From: Eunapius fragilis
Lineage: Eukaryota > Porifera > Demospongiae > Spongillida > Spongillidae
Direction: 5' to 3'
Length of the DNA: 64,000 bases
Assembly: GCA_963681505.1 (NCBI GenBank)
Contig: OY811971.1
Location: 607,501-671,500, forward strand
This document shows, piece by piece, positions 34,945 through 46,261 of this stretch. The notes beneath the pieces are model-generated. The model was not told the origin of the DNA and did no database searches. It was given only the letters and a program-made list of their open reading frames with translations. The first letter of the stretch is position 1; each line of letters starts with the position of its first letter. A program made the translations under genes and the position numbers.

Positions 34945-35907
34945 TTATGCTACTACTGCCAATGCTTCTCTTTTGATTGTTGAATACCTTCTCTCCGCTT
35001 TATTCATTTGACGGCTCCAGTATGCTATCACTTGCTCGCTACCATTGATTGTCTGGCTTAGGATTCCTCCTAAGGCAGTTCCTGAAGCATCAGTTGCCAG
35101 TATAAATGGATAAGAGAAATTTGGATATGCCAGGGTTGGTGGAGTTGTCAGTCTTTGTTTCAAAACTCTGAATGCATTGTCACATTCATCTGTCCACTGA
35201 TAACCAGCTCAAGACTTCCGAGTAAGTTTGTGCAAGGGTTCCGTGATATCTGGGTGGTGCTCAATAAATCAACGGTAATAATTACTCAATCCAAGATGCT
35301 GCCTTAGCTCCTTGATATCATATGGGGCAGGATATGATTTTATGGCCTTTAATTTATCTGGGTCAGCTTGGACTCCTTTACTGGACACAATGTGGCCCAG
35401 ATAACGAATCTCTTTCCATGCTAAGTGGCACTTTTCAGGCTTAAGTGTAAGACCAGCCTTACGTAGATGCTGAAAGACAGTTGTCAGACGTTCAAGATGC
35501 TGAGGAAATGTTATGCTAAATATAAGCACTATTCATAAGTAAGACCTACTGAAACACACTCCATGAGTCTCTCAAAGGTGGCTGGTACATTGGTTAAACC
35601 GAAAGGCATAACATTAAATTCAAAGTGGCCCTCTCTCGTGTAGAAAAGGCAGTTTTTTTCTTTGTCTCCTACCTCAATCTGCCTATACCATGATGCTAGA
35701 TCCAGTGTGGTGAAAAACTGGGATCCAGAGAGTGATTCCAAAGTCTCGTTGATCCTTGGTCATTAATGGGTAAGCATCCTTGTGAGTAATGGCATTGAGT
35801 TTCCGATAATCAACACAGAATCTCCATGTGCCATCTTTCTTCTTCACCATTAACACTGGAGAGGACCATGGACTGGAACTTTCTTTGATAACGCCTTGTT
35901 TCAGCAT
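34945..35907 (-). pseudogene. pol: Gypsy-3 reverse transcriptase and RNase H, YxDD lost
   Basis: The RT starts with [20 protein letters not shown] and [13 protein letters not shown] (35800-35900). [17 protein letters not shown] and [19 protein letters not shown] follow (35570-35720). The expected YxDD block is missing at about 35525: the text passes from GLTYE to FSITFPQHLERL. After that KPEKCHLAWKEIRYLGHIVS and the thumb (35269-35529) are clear. RNase H has FILATDASGTALGGILSQ (about 35100) and stops near 34945. Loss of the aspartate pair makes it catalytically dead. Confidence 0.75.
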
Positions 35908-36513
35908 TTTCTTCGCAGTGTCTTGTAGAGCAAATGGAATGCGTCGTAACGGTTGCCAAACAGGGGGGCCTCCACTCTGATGGAGTGCTTGATAGATGTC
36001 CGACCTAAGGATTGCTCAGGCAACACAAATATATCTCAGAACTTTGACATCAAAGCCTCCAACACTCGTCTTTGTGAATCATTGAGCTCTGTACCATTCA
36101 TATCTATGTCGGGCATAGTAGCATTCATCATATCCCGATCCTTCTTGCTGATGGGATGTACACGTATGTTTGGGCTGAAACTAGCCATTGTGGTTCCAGA
36201 ATACAGTGTTATGGTAACTTGACCCATATTAACTACCCTCACCATCAGTTGGTTGTCATGGCTCACAGTGTTCAGGCTCCGTGAAACAAGTTGTTTTCCC
36301 TGACATTGTAGGTAGGCTCCAATAAACCCTCCTGGCCAACCAACATGCTAGGGTATGCCAAAGTTCCCTCGGTAAGCATTTTAAATCTAGCAGGAATCTC
36401 CACGGTTTCAGAAATGGTCACATTAGGCACAATAATTGGTGCGTTACGATTGGATTCGAGGGGCAGAGGGATTGAAACTGGTTACAATGACAGTGTATTT
36501 TTAACACAGTCAA

Positions 36514-37199
36514 TTACAGTTCCATAACAATGCAGCACCTACGACGAGGCCGTTTATCAGATTGTTGAGGTTCCTTCTGTCTGGAAAAACGAGACTCCAA
36601 AGCCTCCAGGTGATGGAGAACCTGCTCCAACAGCTTGTGCTCACCATGGTCAGCGTATCGTTCTGTCGCCCTAACTGTGTGCACCATGGTCAGAGATTCA
36701 TCTGCAAATGACAGAGCACGCTCGATGGAAATGGCTGCCTCAATAGTCTCCACTATGTCCTCTGGTGAACCCCGCAACAGAATCTGCCTGGTGATTTGTG
36801 GTCGCAGACCAGCCAGACTGTTGAGGTGGTTATCGTCTCATCGAGATAGGCTTCTTGAAATAGTTTTTTTTTTAACCCCCTTTCGAAATCTGCGACCTTT
36901 TCCTGCACCCCTTGCTTCCGTTCGAAGAAAGCATTAGATAAGGAGAGTTGGTCACGGGTAAGACCAGCTTACTTCTTTGGTGCCCTCCTGAGCGTATCCA
37001 GGTCGACCTTTTTCTCGTCAGGTAGCGATACGTATATCTCTACTAATTTACCTCTGAGGAGTGCAGGTAACATCAGTAGGGCTTTTGCATCGTCCCATTT
37101 GTTGGCCGCCGCTACTAGCTTGAACTTTATCCACGAGTGTTCATACTCTGCCTCGCCATTCTCACCAATTTCGGGAAGTGGAAGACCTGGCGTTGTCAC
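36514..37199 (-). pseudogene. gag: Gypsy-3 gag remnants
   Basis: MTTPGLPLPEIGENGEAEYE begins 20 bases after the LTR (ATG at 37197-37199), and LVAAANKWDDAKALLMLPAL fits the N-terminal capsid pattern. A second fragment (36514-36777: RGSPEDIVETIEAAISIERA and ESRFSRQKEPQQ) fits the C-terminal capsid. No zinc knuckle is found, and a deletion probably joins gag to the protease region near 36500. Confidence 0.6.
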
Positions 37200-37324
37200 T
37201 GTAGAACCGCTGCCACCAATGTAACACTAATAAGATAACAAGACGGTGGTACAGACAACCAGAGACAAAAACATTCAATGCACCAGTATCTATATAGTTC
37301 GAGCACGTGACACCTGCACTTTGT

Positions 37325-38209
37325 AGCACCTTTTGTTTTGTATATCCACTTGCACCTCTGAGGGTTTTTTTTAAAATAGTTTCAATCGTACAGACAACCA
37401 GCAACGCCGCCAACATATCTAGAAGTATCCGAAGTGAAGTTCTAAACACACAAAAAAATACATTTGCGTTCTCTGTCTGCAACTATGTCACTTTCTGGTA
37501 ATTCGAGGGGTAGTGATTTAAAAAAAGCCATGCATTGCAAGAGCTAGCAAAAGCCCTCCTTTTCCCCATCTTTCAATTAATAAGTCATGAGACATCGATT
37601 TTAAGCTTAAAACTTTGTTATAAGTGGTTACGCGGAAGAGCTACTTCACTTCGTGACCTCCATTGAAAATTACCGGAAGTGAGTACTAAATGAGCCATAG
37701 TTTGCATGGTGGAAATTGGCATCGCTAAGTTACGGTTATAACACAAATCTACGCAAGAAAGAATGGGTTTCAAATCCCTACCAATTCTACAGCCCCCTGA
37801 GAATCGCTGGAATTCAGCAAAACAAAACTTGTTCACCTATACTTGGTTAAAAAAATACTATTGGAAAATTATTGATAGATGCGCGTATATCGGGTACACA
37901 ATCGGCTATGATTTTTATGGCGTTCAGATCAGTGGTGACGTGTCCTGGGTACTGCAGTTTGGCCTTATATTTACCAAATGCTAGGCCTACTTCCTTTGAC
38001 CCCACGAACGGGTCGGTTCTGTGGAGCGATATCGTTTACATAAGTCCATCGTGACATCTTTACTATTAACTGGGATAGGCGCTTTCCCTTTCGCTACCAG
38101 CCATTTCTTCCGCGCTTAGCCTCCAAGAAATAAGAGGTTTACTAACTAGCTTTCGTACGTACGTGAAAACAAATTAACTACTTAGGGGCGTAGTTCGCTA
38201 AAGGGTATT
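37325..38209. other. no gene recognised
   Basis: Intronic DNA between Gypsy-3 and the DIRS element. Short open frames on both strands have no motif. Confidence 0.4.
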
Positions 38210-38857
38210 AACATCTTACCGGGTCTCCACATAACAACTCACCTCATTCGGTGTTGTGACGTTTTCCTGCAACCACAAATAACTCATTCGTGGTTGGTAA
38301 GGCGGAAGTGTACTAGAGGGTAGGGTAACTTCAAATCCCTTCCTCGACCCTTCCCCCAACATATGGAGGGTTGGGTTTGGGAGGAGGAATACTGGAAGGG
38401 GCGCAGACCCCTCCAGTACCGGCCCAACTGGACACTGATCACGCCATACGGTGTCCCATATGGCGGAGATAGTGAAAAAGGGGAGGGGGGTGGGAAAAAC
38501 AACTGCTACTAAACGCTGCTGATTACGCTCATAGACAAACTTCTGAAGGATTAGCACAGGTTATATATCATGACATTATGTCTTCACAGTATGCGCGTGC
38601 ACACTCGACCCTTGCTGTTAACTTGGTCTAAACTCGTTTAAACCCTATTTAACATCTTACCGGGTCTCCACATAACAACTCACCTCATTCGGCGTTGTGA
38701 CGTTTTCCTGCAACCACAAATAACTCATTCGTGGTTGGTAAGGCGGAGGGTAGGGGAACTTCAAATCCCTTCCTCGACCCTTCCCCCAACATATGGAGGG
38801 TTGGGTTTGGGAGGAGGAATACTGGAAGGGGCGTAGACCCCTCCAGTACCGGCCCAA
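38210..38857 (-). repeat. DIRS B2, A2 and B1 repeats
   Basis: B2 38210-38427 starts AACATCTTACCGGG and ends CAGTACCGGCCCAA. A2 38496-38650 starts AAAACAACTGCTACTAAACG and ends AAACCCTATTT. B1 38651-38857 repeats B2 minus an 11-bp stretch. The 68 bp between B2 and A2 contain CTGGACACT, which also occurs beyond B1. Confidence 0.9.
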
Positions 38858-38982
38858 GAGGAGGCGCCCCCCCCCTGGCGACTTCTCCCCCAAACAGTCA
38901 ACACTCCCCCTGGACACTCCTGCCATGAACGTATGACAATTAATTTCTACCTCCCATTGACTTCTGCTGAACAAAATTAACA

Positions 38983-39964
38983 TCATATCAAAGTGGCCAA
39001 TACAGCAGATAGCCCGACCAACCGATCCGTGGGAATCCGAACGTACTGCTGGTACGCCACGCTCTTCCACCGGCCTAACGTTTTAATGACGGAGTCTTCG
39101 ACCCCTTTTTGCGCAGCCGTCGTATCTGCCCCTATCCGGAAACTGTGACTGCAATAGTCGGCTTGATTTATTCCCGCTTCGTTGAGCGCTGATCTCAGCG
39201 CTTCTACGAGGCGGGGACGAGTGAGAGGCTTGAATCGAAACAAGGGGCCTCTTCCCTGTCCTCTAAGGCACATGTAATCCAGAATGGCTGCCACAGGGCA
39301 CAGCTCAGTTCCTGTTCTACCCACATACAGATACGTCCCTTCACGGAACGGATCTGTTTTCGATTGTTTTATATGCACCCGCAGAAACGATGGTGACCCG
39401 GGATCGTCAATTGATACGTCATTCCAAGTGAGGTGGACCTCCTCATCAAACTCCGTATCGGACGGAACGGCAAATTCGCCCGCCCTAAGAAAGGCGAAGA
39501 ACCCAAGGCAACATGCCGCCCATAACATCTTTAAGTCGGCCTCTTCTCACACCCTACCACACCGCTTTCAATTTGATTAAGATGTCCGGGGTGATAGGAA
39601 GCCGCCGCCTTCTTGGCGCGGGTTGCCGTTCCGCTTCCTCCCGTTTGATCCCGCGAAGAACATACTCCAGCCGCTCCATTGTATTCCCCAGAAAAGGATT
39701 GTGCAAACCCTGTTTAATGATGTTAAACCGAATGAGTGCCAAATACACCTTAATAGTTCGCGATCGGTGTTTCAGTCTGTGTGAAGCGAGATGCGCCGTA
39801 AAAATACAGAGTTTATGTTCCGTAACCGGTGATGGCTGTAAAGAGAACGTATCGCAGAAAAGGGCAAATCGCCGGCATCCGGAATTATACGACCTCTGTG
39901 TGGACTGCGCTAAGCTTTTCGCGAAATAGAACTCAACAGCGTCGTCCATATCTCCGATGTCCAA
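38983..39964 (-). pseudogene. DIRS tyrosine recombinase (frameshifted)
   Basis: The N-terminal part (39554-39964) has AQSTQRSYNSGCRRFALFC, the core-binding SAM-like region. A frameshift and stop near 39545 separate it from the catalytic part (38983-39528). That part carries R in FLRAGEFAV, HSFR in YCSHSFRIGAD, GRW in TLGRWKS, and the nucleophile Y in AYQQYVRIP. All RHR(H/W)Y positions are thus present. It overlaps the RT frame by 55 bases in another phase, as expected for these elements. One indel appears to be the only lesion. Confidence 0.85.
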
Positions 39965-41454
39965 TCGTGCTCTTGTGACAGCAAGAGTTGACGCGCCTCG
40001 ACAGGAATTGGCGTAGGGTTCGTGGCCGCCGTTGGTACCTGGCGAATGAATAGTGGAATATTATTTCGCGACAGGCTGTCAGCCAAATTCGAGCTCCCTG
40101 CGATATGTTCCACATACAGATGGATATTTTTTCGGGCATTGAAGTAAAAGAGAGTACGTACCAGGTGCATCACTAAATTATCTTTGCTACTCCCTGACTT
40201 TACGATGGCAACGACAGCTGCATTATCGCACAGACATCGAACCACTTTTCCTTGCCATTGAACCCCCCAAATGGCACAGGCGACGACCAGTGGAAACAAC
40301 TCCTTGGCCGTTATATTAACAACCGACCATGCAGGCGGCCACTCAAAGGCAAACCATTCGCCTGAAGAGCTAAACGCTCCGCAACCCCACGATCCTGAGG
40401 CGTCGGATGTAAGAGTGAATGCCGGGGGCCCCCCCACTACCCAGTTGAGAACAGAGACCCCGTTCCTGGATTCCAGGAACACCGACCACCACGACAGGTC
40501 CGCCCTAAATGACTTGCTCAGCCGAATGTGGTGATGCAGTTTCTTTGCTACTGTTGACAAATTAATCATACGACGCAAAAAACTTCCCGACCGCACCACT
40601 TTACACGCATGCTGCAAACGACCAATCAGTGACAGCAGCTCGCGCTTTGAACAGGATTTTCTCGCATTCCAATCCTGTATCATGACTTTCAGTTGACCGA
40701 GCTTCTCCTGGGGGAGCCTGAGTTCCATCGCCATTGTATCTACCTCAATGCCCAGAAACGATAGCGACGTGGTCGGGCCCTGCAGTTTTTGCTCCGCGAT
40801 CGGCACCCCTAAACGTCCGCACAACTCCAGTGCAACGTTCAACGCAACGCTGCATTCGGACGATCCCGGGTCCCCGACAATTAGGAAGTCGTCGAGGTAG
40901 TGAATGACATCCCTAACCCCGTGCTGCGTAAATATCCAACCCAATGCATCCGCCAGAGCTGTGAAAATCTTAGGGGCTAACCGTAAACCGAATGGCAAAC
41001 ATGTATCAATATATATCGCGCCCTTCCATCTCATTCCCAGCACGCAACGATCGTCCGGGTGAATGGGTACAATTCTGTACGCACTCTCGATATCTAATTT
41101 TGCCAGCAAAGCGCCCCTACCCCTGCTACGCACCAGCTCGGCGGCGCAATCAACTGTGGTGTACGACAAGGTGCAGGACTCCGGGGCGATCCCATCGTTC
41201 ACACTATGGTTTTCCGGAGCTGACAGATCTATTATCAGGCGCCACTTTCCCGGCTGACTCAATTTTGGCACCACCCCGAAACGGCTTATGTGAACAGCCG
41301 TGTCCCCAGGTAGTGGGCCTACCACTCTGCCCAACCGAACTTCCTTGTCCAGGTAGTCTGATATGACAACCTCTTCGGTTCTACATCCGGCCAACGCCCT
41401 AAGGTCCTCCATTCCCCCGAGCCATGTAGGTGCGTCCGTTGCATCTGTGTTCAT
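39910..41454 (-). CDS. DIRS reverse transcriptase/RNase H, intact 514-codon frame
   Basis: ATG at 41452-41454. N-terminal VISDYLDKEVRLGRVVGP precedes the RT. SRFGVVPKLSQPGKWRLIID (about residues 57-76), LAKLDIESAYRIVPIHPDD, LPFGLRLAPKIF and the catalytic HYLDDFLIVG (near 40890) are in order. The thumb has GVPIAEQKLQGPTTSLSFLG. RNase H follows with LTSDASGSWGCGAF, AKELFPLVVAC, LCDNAAVVAIV and GSSNLADSLSR. The motif set is that of the DIRS clade and not Gypsy. The frame is uninterrupted and overlaps the recombinase start. It would copy element RNA into DNA. Confidence 0.88.
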   Translation of the reverse strand: MNTDATDAPTWLGGMEDLRALAGCRTEEVVISDYLDKEVRLGRVVGPLPGDTAVHISRFGVVPKLSQPGKWRLIIDLSAPENHSVNDGIAPESCTLSYTTVDCAAELVRSRGRGALLAKLDIESAYRIVPIHPDDRCVLGMRWKGAIYIDTCLPFGLRLAPKIFTALADALGWIFTQHGVRDVIHYLDDFLIVGDPGSSECSVALNVALELCGRLGVPIAEQKLQGPTTSLSFLGIEVDTMAMELRLPQEKLGQLKVMIQDWNARKSCSKRELLSLIGRLQHACKVVRSGSFLRRMINLSTVAKKLHHHIRLSKSFRADLSWWSVFLESRNGVSVLNWVVGGPPAFTLTSDASGSWGCGAFSSSGEWFAFEWPPAWSVVNITAKELFPLVVACAIWGVQWQGKVVRCLCDNAAVVAIVKSGSSKDNLVMHLVRTLFYFNARKNIHLYVEHIAGSSNLADSLSRNNIPLFIRQVPTAATNPTPIPVEARQLLLSQEHDWTSEIWTTLLSSISRKA

Positions 41455-41531
41455 AACCGATAAATACAGAAATGCATGCGTGCTATGTAAATGAACACTT
41501 CACATGCATTGCGTGCCCATCAATCATAATC

Positions 41532-42430
41532 CTATAAATTGAATACACGCCCTGTCCCCTCCTGCCGAACCGCCTTACCGGCGTTCCTTGCCGGCGTTTT
41601 GTCCTTGTGGTCGGTCAACATTCCTCCGTTCGGATCCAAGTTGCCGACATTCCGAGACCCGATGTCCACCCTGACACCGGCTACACACATGGCGGTATCG
41701 ACAAGCTGGGTGGTGGCATCGACCATCATTCCAGGCAAAGCATGCAAACTTCTGCCTTCCCGGGGAGCTGGCTTCCTTCTGTTTTGGCGAGCGAGCCGCC
41801 AGATGCAGTGAGCATTCCTCCTCTCTGTGGTCGGGCTCCAAGCATAGCGAGCCAGCATGACCGCACCCGCGACCCTTGTTGCGTCACAAACGACACCGCG
41901 TAGAGTGTACTGTTAATCTTTGACCAATCGACTGTGGGGTCCAGGGCAGCTTGCTGCCTAAACATGGTGTCGTAAAGACGCCAGCCGTTACCACCCAACC
42001 GACGACCCTCCCGGATGACGAAAGTCTGGTACGCCAACAGCTGGCGCACTCTACCAGGGTGCACGGAGGCCATTACAGCGACAAATATCCCGAAACACTG
42101 TACCCAGCTCAACAGATCAGGGATCTCGCGCCTAGCACCCTGTGCCGACTTGGGAGGCTGTTAACCCTCCCCCACGTTTGCACGACGCTATGCTTCTACA
42201 TTGTCTCTGAGGAGATCCGCCATGTCTACAAAATCCCCTTCAACAATCTTCTTCACTATTTTTGAGGGGATGGTAGCGAGTCCCTCGCTAAACAGAAATG
42301 GCAAATGATCACTCTTCCGTACGCCCAGGCCCCCGGTTGCTTCCACCTGATCAGCCGGCCCCACAGTAGTCGAAAATCCGGAACTCGTTTCGTCCGTACC
42401 CCGAGCGAGTGACGACGCCGACCCCACCAC
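41532..42430 (-). pseudogene. DIRS gag, C-terminal part with cysteine/histidine-rich region
   Basis: FSEGLATIPSKIVKKIVEGD and FVDMADLLRDN (42190-42300) match the conserved gag segment of DIRS-like elements. Two stops follow near 42186 and 42150. LSWVQCFGIFVAVMASVHPG and DWSKINSTLYAV (41930-42110) continue in the same phase. After a frameshift, CFAWNDGRCHHPACRYRHVC and CQGGHRVSECR (41660-41760) form a CCCH/CCHC-like zinc region. It is non-functional as it stands. Confidence 0.7.
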
Positions 42431-42719
42431 CGATATATTAAGACTACCCTCGCTGAGTCCGGCATGCGCCCGAGATTACGGGTAACGGTAATCGATGGTG
42501 AAACGATACCTGCATGGATATCAATAGACATAATTAACGCCAACCTGCCCCTTTCTCTCATGCCCCAAGGGGAGCGCGCCTCCTGTAAGCATGCATGCAT
42601 GCACATGCACCCGGACTGCGTGGGCCAACCCACAGACATTACGAAATGACCTCAGCGGACTCAATGGGACCCTTGCATGACATGCATACCGACCAACGGA
42701 CCTCATGCCCTGTACAACT

Positions 42720-43440
42720 TGATGTGCCGACCAATAGACGTCCCGCTGCACAAATGAATGTGTGCCGCCCACCGGACCATCATGTCCAGCCCAAATGAAA
42801 ATGCCGACCATTGGACCATGCATGTCCTATTGGACCATGTCCTGCACAACTGATCCTGAATGTGCCGACCATTGGGCCTATGTCTTGCACAAATGAATGT
42901 GCCGATCACAGGACCATCGTGTCCTGCACTTATTAATGTGCCGACCACTGGACCATTATGTTCAGCACAAATCAATGTGCCGACCACTGGACAATCATGT
43001 CCTGCTCAAATGAAAGTGCCGACCATTGGACAATCATGTCCTGCACAAATGAATGGCCGACCATGCACTGGACAATCATGTCCTGCACAAATGAAAGTGC
43101 CGACCATTGGACAATCATGTCCTGCACAAATGAATGTGCCGACCACTGGACCAGCATGTCCTGCACAAATGGATGTGCCGACCACTGGACAATCATGTCC
43201 TACACAAATGGATGTGCCGACCATTGGACAATCATGTCCTGCACAAATGAATGTGCCGACCATTGGACAATCATGTCCTGCACAAATGGATGTGCCGACC
43301 ACTGGACAATCATGTCCTGCACAAATGAATGTGCCGACCATTGGACCATCATGTCCTGCACAAATGAATGTGCCGACCATTGAACAGTCATGTCCTGCAC
43401 AAGTGAATGTGCCGACCACTGGACAAAACATGTCCCAATG
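42720..43440. repeat. 39-bp minisatellite inside the DIRS gag region
   Basis: About 18 units of GTGCCGACCATTGGACAATC plus ATGTCCTGCACAAATGAAT. Most variation is at ACTGG/ATTGG and ACAATC/ACCATC. Thirteen codons per unit leave frames open on both strands, so I do not read these as genes. The array falls between the N- and C-terminal gag parts. Confidence 0.9.
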
Positions 43441-43842
43441 CGCGCTCGGAATGCGTAGACCGCATGAACTCCCAGATACACCAATGCGCAATGAATGCAC
43501 CAAACCGTGAACTCCCCTATAACGCTCGATGAATGCGCCGACCCATGAACTTCCTGTATTGAATGCCTGATAAATGCACTGAATGTGCCGCTGTACCCAT
43601 GAACTTCCTGAATGCCCGATGAATTATGCCCCGAATGTGCCGATGTACCCCCTACAGTGCATGGTGCGCCCTGCCTGGCTGCGAAAATGATCTCATTCCT
43701 GCTCTGAATAGACGACCAATATGACCTCACAGCTGCCCACTTCCTGTGTCGACCCATGCAACACCCATGCGTGAGCCTCGATCCCTGCAGCCATGCCATG
43801 CAGATAACTGCGCCACGTATTTACCATACCACACCGCGCCCT

Positions 43843-44154
43843 TCACTTAATAGATTTACTCGGTGACGGTGCCGAGCTGGAGCTTTGTGTCTCCCGCATG
43901 ACCGAAATCACGGACTGACGGATGAGCGCCCGTAAATCATCCCCCGAGAAGCTGGCGTTTACCGACGTGGTGGGGACCTCCAGCACCTGTCTGGTAGTTG
44001 TTGTTGTCGTCCGGACATCCTGCCTGTTTGACGTATTCCCGGCGTTAACCACCGTAGTGGGAACCTCCTGTGTGATTGTTGATGACAGGGGTTCACGTAT
44101 GTTCGATGTGTTCTGGGCCTCCTGGCTAGTTCCTTCGCCCTTATGAGTATTCAT
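43843..44154 (-). CDS. DIRS gag N-terminal exon or fragment
   Basis: ATG at 44152-44154, 14 bases inside repeat A1. The frame reads MNTHKGEGTSQEAQNTSN, a threonine-rich middle, then SFSGDDLRALIRQSVISVMR and SSSAPSPSKSIK before a stop. The end reads ATTAAGTGAAGG, a possible splice donor. An AG acceptor-like site near 42453 would remove the minisatellite and continue into the C-terminal gag region. That splice is inferred. Confidence 0.5.
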   Translation of the reverse strand: MNTHKGEGTSQEAQNTSNIREPLSSTITQEVPTTVVNAGNTSNRQDVRTTTTTTRQVLEVPTTSVNASFSGDDLRALIRQSVISVMRETQSSSSAPSPSKSIK

Positions 44155-44167
44155 GTCCAAATAAAAC

Positions 44168-44322
44168 AAAACAACTGCTACTAAACGCTGCTGATTACGC
44201 TCATAGACAAACTTCTGAAGGATTAGCACAGGTTATATATCATGACATTATGTCTTCACAGTATGCGCGTGCGCACTCGACCCTTGCTTTTAACTTGGTC
44301 TAAACTCGTTTAAACCCTATTT
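44168..44322 (-). repeat. DIRS A1 repeat
   Basis: 155 bp, nearly identical to A2 at 38496-38650. It ends AAACCCTATTT at the junction with flanking DNA. Confidence 0.9.
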
Positions 44323-44734
44323 ATCAACTGTGGTTATAGGCTGCGGTTATTCTGACCCCCCCCCCCCCCCCCCCCATGTTCCAATAAGGCCAACCTGTTC
44401 TAATATGGCAGTTTACCTTACCACCAGTGAGGATCAAAGGGTGATAAAGCATTGGCAATAGCGAAGCCATATAATACATAGGATAAAGTAAACCGATCTC
44501 ATGCTATTATCAGATAAACCATGCACCGCAAATACATGACCAAATTGATGTAAGCAACTTTGGCGTTATACACACATTTCAAACACAGCACATATTACTA
44601 TAAAGCGGAGAGAGACGCAGTATCTACCGCTGTATAACTATTACAAGAAACTATCCCTTCCATTTCTGCGATATACCATACATGCTCATAATTTATCGAT
44701 CCAACATTTATCGATGCTGTATCGTACCTTTGGG

Positions 44735-46261
44735 CAGTGATGCCGCGGTCAGCCATCATCGATCCGGTCACGTTCACGGCTAACCGTACCGGATCGCCCC
44801 GGTCACGTTTACGGACGAGCAGTGACCGTGTTTTACCAATACGGTCACGTTGGCGGTTTAACGGTTGGCCGCCTTGGTTCAACCCGGTCCCGGTCGATAT
44901 CCGGTCCAAACTAACAGCACAAATTATTAACCATCGTATTTATATATTATTTGCATTAAAAAGTTTGTTACACCGCAAAAAAAATTACTCTTTCCACTCT
45001 GCCAGTATCCATCCGCCATCTTTTGCGATCAATTACGAGCTTTAACTGAGAAAATACCCTTTCAGAGGGAGCACTGGACGCCGGAATGACTAAATACTTT
45101 AGGACTAGCAGAGCAATGTGAGGGAAGTTGGCTTCATGGTCGCTCCACCATTGCATCACGTCATTAACGCACCAGTTGGTTTGTGGTTCCAGCATATAGT
45201 GCGTGAACTCTTCTTCTATGGTGTCCCTCGCGCTCCTGTTTGCTACCCCTCTTTGGTAGCAGTACATGACTGCAGCGGAATGCATTGAATGCAGTTGAAA
45301 TTTGCACTAGTATAAAGTTGGTTCGCAGAGACGCAGTCGTAGAAACGATAAAACATTATATGTGAGTGCGTTCTGTATGTGCATATGGTACATACAGTTG
45401 TGGGCTTCAAGCAGATGCTTTTTCATTCGTGTTGTCGAACCATCAACACGAGAAACCCATGCACGTTATATCTCCTGCCTTTTGGCACACTGCGCATAGA
45501 CCCCACTTGTCACAATCAGAACGGGGTGACAGCTTGTAGTGCTTCCACAGCCAGGAGTTGATAAATTTGGAACTGCTGGGATGAATCGCACCCTTGGCAG
45601 CACTGTCATTAGGCTTGGTCAATACGTTTCATTTCTTCAAAGCAGGTGGTTCTTCTGAAACTTCTGCAGAATCGACACAATCAATTATAAGTGTTTCTTC
45701 AGACAGTTCCGCGATAGGACTTAGGCCAAACCCAGGAGACATTGACTCAGAAGTCAGAATTCGGGAGGAAACGAGAGCATACTAGAAAGCCAAAGCCAAT
45801 TGCACTGAGCATCTATATATCTATAGTGTTACTCACAAACCTAAAATCCAAGCACCAAATGAAATCTAAGCAACAAATGAAATCCAAGCAACAAAATCCA
45901 ACCCACAAGATCCTAATTATATTCGCATAAATAGTTAAATATATTATATTCGTTACCCGGCGGTGTCGGAGTACGTCTTATTATCAAATTGTCACTTCGG
46001 ATGTATGAATACGGCATTGTGTCCAGTCTCACAGGTTCCCAGTCCTCGGACATCCAACAAATTTTCTTCGTGGCCGGCCGGTAGTTGACCGTCAAAATTT
46101 TTGGCGGTCCACGGTTATTACCCCAATAAGGCTGACGGTTAAGTGGTTTCGCGAACTAATTCAATTATCCACTTTCCCTGACGGTCACGGACGCGGTCAA
46201 GCCAACCGTATCGTCTAGTTTGACGGTTTTGACGGTTGGCGGGCGAATCGCGGCATCACTG
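44735..46261 (-). mobile_element. hAT transposon with perfect 8-bp target duplication
   Basis: TIRs CAGTGATGCCGCG and CGCGGCATCACTG. The target duplication CCTTTGGG is at 44727-44734 and 46262-46269. Subterminal regions repeat GGTCACGTT(C/T)ACGG and CCAACCGT motifs, which may be transposase-binding sites. Only the C-terminal part of the transposase is recognisable. The duplication reconstitutes sequence homologous to copy E across the site, which proves that this is an insertion into copy G. Confidence 0.93.
44968..45285 (-). pseudogene. hAT transposase C-terminal (dimerisation) fragment
   Basis: The open frame ends near 44968. It contains DVMQWWSDHEANFPHIALLV, YLVIPASSAPSERVFSQLK and DRKRWRMD, the hallmark of the hAT C-terminal dimerisation domain. 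The upstream catalytic region (expected at 45300-46200) is not readable, so the copy cannot be autonomous. An unrelated serine-rich plus-strand frame overlaps the interior. Confidence 0.85.

Larger units (their letters stand above)
33132..37324 (-). mobile_element. Ty3/Gypsy retrotransposon Gypsy-3, minus strand, degenerate
   Basis: Short LTR-like repeats share TGTAACACTAATAAG and CACCAGTATCTATAT, TTCGAGCACGTGACACC and TGCACTTTGTA (33132-33191 and 37220-37324). The right copy has 46 extra bases. On the minus strand a primer-binding-like TTGGTGGCAGCGG follows the 5' LTR, and gag, RT, RNase H, integrase and a C-terminal tail come in order. It has many frameshifts, stops and deletions. It sits in the first large intron of the ankyrin gene, antisense to it. 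Confidence 0.8.
38210..44322 (-). mobile_element. DIRS-type tyrosine-recombinase retrotransposon with split direct repeats
   Basis: On the minus strand the order is A1 (44322-44168), gag, RT/RNase H, tyrosine recombinase, B1 (38857-38651), A2 (38650-38496), B2 (38427-38210). A1 and A2 are 155 bp and nearly identical. B1 and B2 are 207 and 218 bp. B1 and A2 abut exactly. This A1-ORFs-B1-A2-B2 pattern is the split direct repeat arrangement of PAT- and Ngaro-like DIRS elements, which integrate a circular copy by recombinase and leave no target duplication. I saw no duplication. Gag and the recombinase gene are damaged, but RT is open. Confidence 0.88.

Noticed and set aside
42860..43510. 216-codon plus frame and 165/199-codon minus frames
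   Set aside because: Shadows of the 39-bp minisatellite inside the DIRS element. No independent motif.
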